Of a stretch of DNA of 6,416 nt, positions 1-5,373 are shown in pieces. The stretch is from Planctomycetota bacterium (GTDB lineage Bacteria > Planctomycetota > Phycisphaerae > Sedimentisphaerales > Anaerobacaceae): contig JAFNGF010000408.1 of NCBI GenBank assembly GCA_017885385.1, positions 1 to 6,416 of the forward strand. Reading direction: 5' to 3'. Position 1 is the first letter of the stretch. Every line of letters begins with the position of its first letter. The notes beneath the pieces were generated by a model. The model saw only the letters and a program-made list of their open reading frames with translations. It did not search any database and was not told the origin of the DNA. A program made the position numbers and the translations under genes.

Positions 1-1227
1 AACGTCGCCCTGCTCGGCGCGGGCGCTCAGGGACAGGTTTTGATAAATGCCTGCCTGAAGATACCGGGCGTGCGCTTCAAGGCGGTCTGCGATATCTGGG
101 AAGAATATAACCAGAAACGAACCTCGCGCCTGCTGGATAGGTTTGGCCACAAAAATAATAGCTACATAGATTATAAGGAAATGCTGGCCAACGAAAAGGA
201 CCTTGACGCGGTTATAGTTGCTACGCCCGATTTCTGGCACGCCGAGCACACACTCGCATGTCTGAAAGCCGGCCTGCACGTGTATTGTGAAAAGGAGATG
301 TCCAATAAGCTGGAAGACGCCAAAAAGATGGTGCAGGCTGCCAGAGAGGCCGGCAAATTGCTGCAGATTGGCCATCAACGTCGCAGCAATCCCCGCTACA
401 TTCACTGTTACGAGAAACTGCTCAAAGACGCCAAGATTCTTGGCCGCATTACCACGATCAACGGCCAGTGGAATCGAGCCGCCCGCGAGGATCTGGGCTG
501 GCCTACAAAGGCTGGTATCGACCAGAAAATGCTCGAAAAGTTCGGCTTCGAGTCGATGGAGCAGTTCCGCAACTGGCGGTGGTATAAAAAACTGGGCGGC
601 GGTCCGATAGTCGACCTCGGCTCACATCAGATCGATATCTATAGCTGGTTCCTTGGGGCAAATCCAATATCCGTCATGGCATCGGGAGGCACCGACTACT
701 ACGATAAGAAAAGTCACGAGTGGTACGACACCGTGATGGCTATCTACGAATACCAGACCAAAGAAGGGACCGTCCGAGCCTATTATCAGACGATAACCAC
801 CAACAGTGCCTGGGGATATTTTGAACGCTTTATGGGCGACCAGGGGACGCTGGAGATTTCCGAATCCGGTGGAAAGGGCGAGGTTTACCGCGAGCCGACA
901 GCGCCCGACTGGGACAGGTGGGTAAAGCTGGGATACTTGGGCGAACCGCCAAAGCAGGAAGAAAAGAAGGAAAAGCCCGAAGAGGGAGCGGCGGTGATAG
1001 ATTTGCGCGAGACGGTTGCACCGCCCGCCTATAAGCTGCCGGTGACGATGGAGAAGCTCTACCATCAGCCGCACCTGGAGAACTTCTTCGATGCGATTCG
1101 CGGCAAGGCAAAGCTCAACTGTCCCGCCGAGGCCGCATACGAAACCGCCGTTACCGTGCTGAAGGTCAACGACGCGGTTGAAGCTGCGCGCAAACTTGAG
1201 TTCAAGCCCGATGAATTCAAGGCTTAG
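1..1227 (+). CDS. Gfo/Idh/MocA-family NAD(P)-dependent oxidoreductase, 5'-truncated by the window edge
   Basis: The frame is open from base 1 to the TAG at 1225-1227, giving 408 residues; the true start lies upstream. An in-frame TTG at 40 is not the start, because the dinucleotide-binding motif GAGAQG (residues 6-11, after the strand NVALL) precedes it. The Rossmann domain continues with VATPDFWHAEHT (about 73-84) and CEKEMS (about 96-101), matching the family's EKP motif but with Glu for Pro; the catalytic-type Lys is kept. The C-terminal domain has GGGPIVDLGSHQID (about 199-212), the family signature carrying the Asp and His expected near the substrate. A charged Glu/Lys-rich insert lies at about 314-330. 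Members oxidise or reduce sugars, cyclitols and derivatives, or act as NAD-dependent glycosidases; the substrate cannot be read here. A secretion signal could sit in the missing N-terminus. Family assignment is firm, function open. Confidence 0.93.
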   Translation, partial: NVALLGAGAQGQVLINACLKIPGVRFKAVCDIWEEYNQKRTSRLLDRFGHKNNSYIDYKEMLANEKDLDAVIVATPDFWHAEHTLACLKAGLHVYCEKEMSNKLEDAKKMVQAAREAGKLLQIGHQRRSNPRYIHCYEKLLKDAKILGRITTINGQWNRAAREDLGWPTKAGIDQKMLEKFGFESMEQFRNWRWYKKLGGGPIVDLGSHQIDIYSWFLGANPISVMASGGTDYYDKKSHEWYDTVMAIYEYQTKEGTVRAYYQTITTNSAWGYFERFMGDQGTLEISESGGKGEVYREPTAPDWDRWVKLGYLGEPPKQEEKKEKPEEGAAVIDLRETVAPPAYKLPVTMEKLYHQPHLENFFDAIRGKAKLNCPAEAAYETAVTVLKVNDAVEAARKLEFKPDEFKA

Positions 1228-1299
1228 GCTCGGCACTTGTGGCCGAGCCACCCCCCGCCACGGGTGCGGGGGCTAATCCGGACCGCATATTGTGGTCCG
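1227..1299 (+). other. Three tandem stem-loops in the intergenic region before the cytochrome gene
   Basis: Three perfect or near-perfect inverted repeats lie end to end. The first pairs GGCTCGGC (1227-1234, beginning on the last base of the upstream stop codon) with GCCGAGCC (1242-1249), 8 bp with a 7-nt loop. The second pairs CCCCCGC (1252-1258) with GCGGGGG (1266-1272), 7 bp with a 7-nt loop. The third pairs CGGACCGC (1279-1286) with GTGGTCCG (1292-1299), 8 bp including one G-T pair, with a 5-nt loop. No T-tract follows any of them, so none is a standard intrinsic terminator. The third ends four bases before the AAAGGA ribosome-binding site of the cytochrome gene. Possible roles are an RNA-stability or processing element setting the expression ratio, a translational control element, or one copy of a dispersed palindromic repeat. 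The pairing is seen directly; the role is not known. Confidence 0.7.
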
Positions 1300-1302
1300 A
1301 GC

Positions 1303-1308
1303 AAAGGA
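1303..1308 (+). promoter_or_regulatory. Ribosome-binding site for the TTG start of the cytochrome c gene
   Basis: AAAGGA lies 11 nt before the TTG at 1320. It supports that start over an in-frame GTG at 1239, which sits at the edge of a stem-loop, has no Shine-Dalgarno, and would put about 27 extra residues before the signal peptide. Confidence 0.5.
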
Positions 1309-1319
1309 TTGGCAGTACA

Positions 1320-3218
1320 TTGAAAAAAGAAACTGTAGCTACAGTTGGCTGGATACTGGCGTTTTTCACTTCAATTTACGCCCAGGAAGGACAGGAGCTG
1401 CTTGGTGACAGGAGTGACGGCAGCAGAGCAACACCACTCCATCTTATACCACTATATGCTGAGAGTAAGGACGCAGAAAAAGGCGAGCAGATCGAGCCTG
1501 ATGGGGAATTTGTGACGCCCTTTTCGACGCGCTGGACGTGCGCCGAGTGCCACAGTTACGGATTGGTGAAAAAGGGGTGGCACTTCAATTCTGTTGACAG
1601 CAATGTTCCTCCCGGCAGGCCCGGTGAGCCCTGGCTATATTTTGCTCCCAAGCTATGTATCCAGATTCCGCTTTCGTATCGCCAGTGGCCGGGGACATTT
1701 CGCCCAGCGCAGGTTGGGCTGACAGAGTTTCAGTTTACCAGGATATTTGGCAGACATACGCCGGGCGGCGGCCCCGGCGAGGTCCAGGCAACGGAAGCTG
1801 ATGAGATTGGCCGGCAATTTGTCTCCGGTACGCTTGAGATAAACTGCCTTGCATGTCACAATGCCCATCACGGCCAGGATATGGGCGGGCCCGGCGGCTA
1901 TGCAGTCCAGGTGTCGCGACAGAATTTCCGCTGGGCGGCGGCTGCATCATGTGAATTCGCCTCGGTGAAAGGGTCGGCTGCCGCGGTGCCCGAAACTTAT
2001 GATCCATTTTTGCCTGACCCTGATGAGAAGAACGCGCCGCGTGTGACCTATCAGAAAGAAGCGTTCAACGAGAATAAGGAGGTGCTTCTTCAGATTGTTA
2101 GAGAAGTGCCCAACCAACGCTGTTATTACTGTCACTCCGACTTATGCTATAGTCAGCCTGAAAAGGCGGAGAAGTGGGCGTCGGATGAGGACATACATCT
2201 TACGGCAGGTCTGAAATGCGTTGATTGTCACCGCAATGGTGTCGAGCACAACATAGTGAGGGGGTATGCTGAAGAAAGCGCCAATTCCTCCAATCCGTTA
2301 GCTGCCACCAGCTCGTGCGAAGGTTGTCACCTGTCGGAGGGTGAAGATCAGCCGCAGGCCGGTCGGCTCGGGGCACCGGTGCCAAAGCACACGGGCTTAC
2401 CGCCGAGTCACCTTAAAAAACTTACCTGCACAGCGTGTCATTCAGGACCGTGGCCCGGCAAAAAAACTATCCTTACCAAGACGTCACGTGCTCATCGGCT
2501 GGGCACGCCGAATGTGAACAAGGCCCAAGAGGTGCTGCCTCATATTGTCTCGCCTGTTTTTGCCAGGCAGGGGGGGCAGCCTCAAGCGCAGCTTGGTGAT
2601 AGCTTGGCCGGCAAAATAGGTCCGCATAAGGTGATTTGGCCGGCCTACTGGGGAATTCTGGAGGATGACCAGGTTAAGCCGATAGCGCTCGGTGTTGTCG
2701 AAAAGGTAGTCGGCAAAGTTTTTGCCGACCTTGAGCTTCCTGCTACGGGCGATTGGCCTAAGATAACTAAGGAAAAGATCATAGAGGCATTAAAAGCGCT
2801 TAGTCCTGCGGCTGCCGGGGAGGCGGTGTATGTAGCGGGCGGGAAGTTATATCGACTTGATGGTTCGGGTGAGCTTGCCGAAGAACTCGATCATCCCGCG
2901 GCGGCGCCTTATATGTGGCCGATTGCTCATAATGTTCGGCCGGCCGCTCAATCGCTTGGCGCTCGGCGGTGTGAGGATTGTCACTCTCCCGAGGCGTCTT
3001 TCTTCTTCGGCAAAGTGTGCGTTGACTCGCCGGTCCAAACCAAAGACGGCGTCTTCAGAGAGATGATGGATATGTACGAAGTTGATGGCCCTGTATATGT
3101 GCGAGTCAACTGGTTTTTCAAGCTGCTGATCATCGGGGTGATGACTCTTTTGATCTTGCACATCCTGGGTGACCTGTATCGCCGTGTCATGTTGTTGCTG
3201 GCTAAGAGGGCCAAGTAG
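1320..3218 (+). CDS. Membrane-anchored seven-heme c-type cytochrome
   Basis: 632 residues from the TTG at 1320. That start places a signal peptide at the N-terminus: a KKE n-region, a hydrophobic core (about 6-18), and probable cleavage after IYA at residue 21. Seven CXXCH heme-c sites are visible: CAECH (74), CLACH (176), CYYCH (268), CVDCH (300), CEGCH (333), CTACH (370) and CEDCH (551). A heme-free stretch of about 175 residues separates the sixth and seventh. One hydrophobic helix near the C-terminus (about 599-617, containing His614) is followed by a basic tail, so the protein is probably periplasmic with a C-terminal anchor. The cytochrome b gene follows after 35 nt, suggesting one complex that passes electrons between membrane quinones and periplasmic or outer-surface partners, as in CbcL-like systems. 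A catalytic role, as in octaheme reductases, cannot be excluded. Cytochrome identity is firm; partner and direction are inferred. Confidence 0.93.
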   Translation: MKKETVATVGWILAFFTSIYAQEGQELLGDRSDGSRATPLHLIPLYAESKDAEKGEQIEPDGEFVTPFSTRWTCAECHSYGLVKKGWHFNSVDSNVPPGRPGEPWLYFAPKLCIQIPLSYRQWPGTFRPAQVGLTEFQFTRIFGRHTPGGGPGEVQATEADEIGRQFVSGTLEINCLACHNAHHGQDMGGPGGYAVQVSRQNFRWAAAASCEFASVKGSAAAVPETYDPFLPDPDEKNAPRVTYQKEAFNENKEVLLQIVREVPNQRCYYCHSDLCYSQPEKAEKWASDEDIHLTAGLKCVDCHRNGVEHNIVRGYAEESANSSNPLAATSSCEGCHLSEGEDQPQAGRLGAPVPKHTGLPPSHLKKLTCTACHSGPWPGKKTILTKTSRAHRLGTPNVNKAQEVLPHIVSPVFARQGGQPQAQLGDSLAGKIGPHKVIWPAYWGILEDDQVKPIALGVVEKVVGKVFADLELPATGDWPKITKEKIIEALKALSPAAAGEAVYVAGGKLYRLDGSGELAEELDHPAAAPYMWPIAHNVRPAAQSLGARRCEDCHSPEASFFFGKVCVDSPVQTKDGVFREMMDMYEVDGPVYVRVNWFFKLLIIGVMTLLILHILGDLYRRVMLLLAKRAK

Positions 3219-3253
3219 TCCTCAATCCGCGATCCATGGAGTGAGCAAAAACG

Positions 3254-4012
3254 ATGAGACAAACGAGCGGCATAAAAGCGGAAGAACGCGAATTCTTTCA
3301 GCGGTTCGGTTTGCAGTTCCGCGTTCAGCATACACTTCTATTCTTGAGCACAATCACCCTAATCGTCACGGGTGTACCGTTGTGGTGCATGGGAAGACCC
3401 GAGTATAGCTGGAGCCAGGCCGTAGTAAATACCTTCGGCAGCATCGAGACCATGCGGTATATTCACCGCGCTGGAGCGGCTGTCCTCATACTGGTTTCCA
3501 TCTACCATCTGTTCTATACTGTCTTCACAAAGGAAGGCCGTCGTGAATTCATCGAGTTACTGCCCCGCCAGAAGGACGTCAGGGACGTGACTATCAACTC
3601 GCTGTATTTTCTCGGCTTGCTAAAGTATCGACCCAGTTTCGGACGGTACACCTACTATGAGAAGTTTGACTATTGGGCTGTGTACTGGGGTTGTGTGATT
3701 ATGATCGGCACAGGGCTGGTGCTGTGGTTTCCCGAGGTCGCGGCTAAGTACGTTCCGTGGTTTACCTACGCGCTGGGTGCGGAAGTGCACGCCGATGAGG
3801 CCATATTGGCGGCGCTGTCGTTGTTCATCTGGCACTTCTATAATGTTCACTTTAACCCCTCCCGCTTTCCCGGAACGCTAGTGTGGTGGCATGGAAAGAT
3901 GTCTCGCGAAGAGATGATACACGATCACGTGCTGGAATACTACAAGAAGGTGCTGGCCCAGACGAAGTCTAAAGGCCAAAAAGCGGACCCACAGAGTGGT
4001 ACCACCATGTGA
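3254..4012 (+). CDS. Di-heme cytochrome b membrane subunit (HydC/FdnI-like quinone oxidoreductase)
   Basis: 252 residues, ATG at 3254, with GGAG at 3238-3241 as a rather distant ribosome-binding site. Four hydrophobic helices are visible at about 25-43, 71-90, 141-160 and 181-200. Histidines fall where this family carries b-heme ligands: His26 in helix 1, His71 and His85 in helix 2, and His179 and His194 in helix 4, with His199 close by; helix 3 has none. The YEKFDYWAVYWG segment leading into helix 3, followed by IMIGTGLVLWF, and the NPSRFPG segment after helix 4 are typical of b-type subunits of formate dehydrogenases, hydrogenases and related quinone-linked enzymes. It should bind two b hemes and oxidise or reduce menaquinone or ubiquinone, with the upstream seven-heme cytochrome as periplasmic partner. 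No dehydrogenase catalytic subunit is adjacent, which favours a quinone-to-cytochrome electron conduit. Family is confident; physiological direction is inferred. Confidence 0.88.
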   Translation: MRQTSGIKAEEREFFQRFGLQFRVQHTLLFLSTITLIVTGVPLWCMGRPEYSWSQAVVNTFGSIETMRYIHRAGAAVLILVSIYHLFYTVFTKEGRREFIELLPRQKDVRDVTINSLYFLGLLKYRPSFGRYTYYEKFDYWAVYWGCVIMIGTGLVLWFPEVAAKYVPWFTYALGAEVHADEAILAALSLFIWHFYNVHFNPSRFPGTLVWWHGKMSREEMIHDHVLEYYKKVLAQTKSKGQKADPQSGTTM

Positions 4013-4070
4013 TGAGTCCTTAGACCGGCCAAGTGGCGTGGACCATTTTGGAACCGCCCTGCGGGAACCC

Positions 4071-4098
4071 TTGCACTTTTGGAAAAATGGCTTATCAT
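4071..4098 (+). promoter_or_regulatory. Possible sigma70-like promoter for the second oxidoreductase gene
   Basis: TTGCAC (4071-4076) and TATCAT (4093-4098, five of six matches to TATAAT) are 16 nt apart in the 109-nt gap after the cytochrome b gene, about 23 nt before the next ATG. The -35 box is weak. No good terminator separates the cytochrome b gene from this site, so read-through remains likely. Confidence 0.35.
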
Positions 4099-4121
4099 AC
4101 GGATTGTGAAAGGGCGGGAAA

Positions 4122-5234
4122 ATGCCGGCAGAAAAAGTGAAGGTGGCGGTGGTGGGGCTCGGCTTCGGAGCGGAGTTTATTCCCATCTATCAACGACACC
4201 CCAACGCTGAATGTTACGCCATTTGCCAGAGAAGCAAGGAACATCTGGACCAGATTGGCGACCAGTTCGGAATCCAAAGGCGTTTTACCAGATTCGAGGA
4301 CCTATTGGACATCGATGAATTGGACGCCATTCACGTCGTCAGCCCCATAGTCGACCATGCGTGGATGGCGCTCGCCTCCCTGAACGCGGGCAAACATACC
4401 GCCTGCACCGTTCCTATGGCCACAACTAAAGAGGACTGCCTTGAAATCGCCAAAGCCAGGAAAAAAGCCGGCAAGGTTTATATGATGATGGAGACGGCGG
4501 TTTACACGCGAGAGCTCCTCTACGCCAAAGAGCTTGTGGATTCAGGCAGGCTCGGCAAGATTCAATTCTTAAGGGGTTCGCATCAGCAGAATATGGGGCT
4601 GCCCGGCTGGCCCAACTACTGGTACGGTTTTCCGCCCATGCACTACGCCACACACGCTGTAAGTCCTTTGCTTTGCCTTGCCAAAAAACGAGTCGAGTCT
4701 GTTGTCTGCCACGGCTCAGGCAGAATTCAGGAAGATTATATCAAGCATTACAATTCGCCTTTTGCGATTGAAACGGCGATTATGAAACTGCGCGATTCAG
4801 ACCTCGCCTGCGAGGTTACGAGATCCCTTTTTAACACTATTCGCCAGTATAGAGAAAGCTTTGATGTGTACGGCACGGAGCTTTCTTTTGAATGGGAGCA
4901 GGTTGCCGGCGAAGGGCCGGTCATCTATTCCGGCTATGAAGACGCCAAGAGGGTAGAGGTCCCCGATTACGGACGCCTGCTGCCAAAAGAAATAGCTCCC
5001 TTCACCGGACACGGCGTCTATGATGAAGAGCACGAGCATACCTCTTTTATTCAAGGTTCAGGGCACGGCGGCTCTCATCCGCATTTGGCTCATGAGTTTA
5101 TCCGTGCGATCATCGAAGAGCGAGAATCTGCCGTTGATGCGAGGACTGCTGCAAACTGGACAATGGCCGGCGTCTGTGCCCACGAGTCCGCGATGAAGAA
5201 CGGCAAAAGAATTGAAGTCCCACAGGCGGAATAG
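4122..5234 (+). CDS. Gfo/Idh/MocA-family oxidoreductase-like protein with TVP in place of the EKP motif
   Basis: 370 residues, a usual length for the family. The ATG at 4122 is preceded by purine-rich AGGGCGGGAA, and the Rossmann strand begins six residues in (KVAVVGLGFGAEF, about 7-19), so the start is well supported and there is no signal peptide. The nucleotide-binding fold continues through HVVSPIVDHAWMAL (71-84). Where the family normally has Glu-Lys-Pro, the sequence reads CTVPMA (95-100), so the usual catalytic Lys is absent. The second domain contains METAVYTRE (123-131), PPMHYATHAVSP (171-182) and a His-rich stretch HGGSHPHLAHE (315-325), which supply candidate catalytic or metal-binding histidines. 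It probably acts on a sugar, cyclitol or related compound in the cytoplasm, but may use different chemistry from EKP members. It lies downstream of the cytochrome pair on the same strand. Family is firm; substrate unknown. Confidence 0.9.
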   Translation: MPAEKVKVAVVGLGFGAEFIPIYQRHPNAECYAICQRSKEHLDQIGDQFGIQRRFTRFEDLLDIDELDAIHVVSPIVDHAWMALASLNAGKHTACTVPMATTKEDCLEIAKARKKAGKVYMMMETAVYTRELLYAKELVDSGRLGKIQFLRGSHQQNMGLPGWPNYWYGFPPMHYATHAVSPLLCLAKKRVESVVCHGSGRIQEDYIKHYNSPFAIETAIMKLRDSDLACEVTRSLFNTIRQYRESFDVYGTELSFEWEQVAGEGPVIYSGYEDAKRVEVPDYGRLLPKEIAPFTGHGVYDEEHEHTSFIQGSGHGGSHPHLAHEFIRAIIEERESAVDARTAANWTMAGVCAHESAMKNGKRIEVPQAE

Positions 5235-5260
5235 CTTCAGGTTCGGCGGCAGAGTATTTG

Positions 5261-5306
5261 GCCGGATTCACCGTTGACATCCGGCGAATAGATGCTGAAA
5301 TATGAT
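5261..5306 (+). promoter_or_regulatory. Inverted repeat overlapping a consensus -35 box upstream of the permease gene
   Basis: GCCGGAT (5261-5267) pairs with ATCCGGC (5279-5285). The pairing extends inward through TCA/TGA, giving a 10-bp stem with one bulged C. The loop side contains a perfect TTGACA (5274-5279). Candidate -10 boxes are TGAAAT (5296-5301, 16-nt spacer, four of six matches) or TATGAT (5301-5306, five of six matches but a 21-nt spacer). No T-tract follows, so termination is unlikely to be intrinsic. An operator covering a promoter is one reading; a transcript-end hairpin for the upstream gene is another. Confidence 0.4.
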
Positions 5307-5317
5307 ATTCGTGGATA

Positions 5318-5355
5318 CCCGGCGAGGGACCGGGAGACAATATATGGCAATGTCT
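5318..5355 (+). other. Two short hairpins in the permease 5' leader
   Basis: CCCGG (5318-5322) can pair with CCGGG (5330-5334), and AGACA (5335-5339) with TGTCT (5351-5355). The second stem ends five bases before the Shine-Dalgarno. The leader does not match any riboswitch class I recognise. Five-base stems arise often by chance, so this is only a weak hint of leader structure. Confidence 0.25.
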
Positions 5356-5359
5356 TGAT

Positions 5360-5365
5360 AAGGAG
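5360..5365 (+). promoter_or_regulatory. Strong Shine-Dalgarno fixing the permease start
   Basis: AAGGAG lies 8 nt upstream of the ATG at 5374, near-optimal spacing. It selects this reading frame over overlapping open frames in the same region. Confidence 0.85.
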
Positions 5366-5373
5366 AAAAGACC

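Noticed and set aside
1227..1249. An intrinsic terminator after oxidoreductase 1
   Set aside because: The hairpin is strong, but it is followed by ACCCCCC rather than a T-tract, so standard intrinsic termination is not supported.
622..1251. A 209-codon open frame on the minus strand
   Set aside because: It lies opposite oxidoreductase 1, whose + strand frame has clear family motifs. The antisense product shows no recognisable domain and is explained by codon bias of the real gene.
2981..3331. A minus-strand open frame of 116 codons across the cytochrome c/b junction
   Set aside because: It is antisense to the last heme motif and membrane helix of cytochrome c and the start of cytochrome b. 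It has no motif of its own.
4043..4090. Inverted repeat CCATTTT/AAAATGG and a duplicated GGAACC in the gap before oxidoreductase 2
   Set aside because: The 7-bp AT-rich arms are 34 nt apart and the 6-bp direct repeat is very short. Both are compatible with chance.
3878..4186. A minus-strand open frame covering the gap between cytochrome b and oxidoreductase 2
   Set aside because: It overlaps the coding ends of both neighbours and gives a low-complexity product with no domain. A + strand promoter and ribosome-binding site explain the gap better.
5235..5373. A known riboswitch in the permease leader, as might be expected for a nucleobase transporter
   Set aside because: I could not find the conserved core of the purine, preQ1 or other riboswitch classes I recognise; only short generic hairpins are present.
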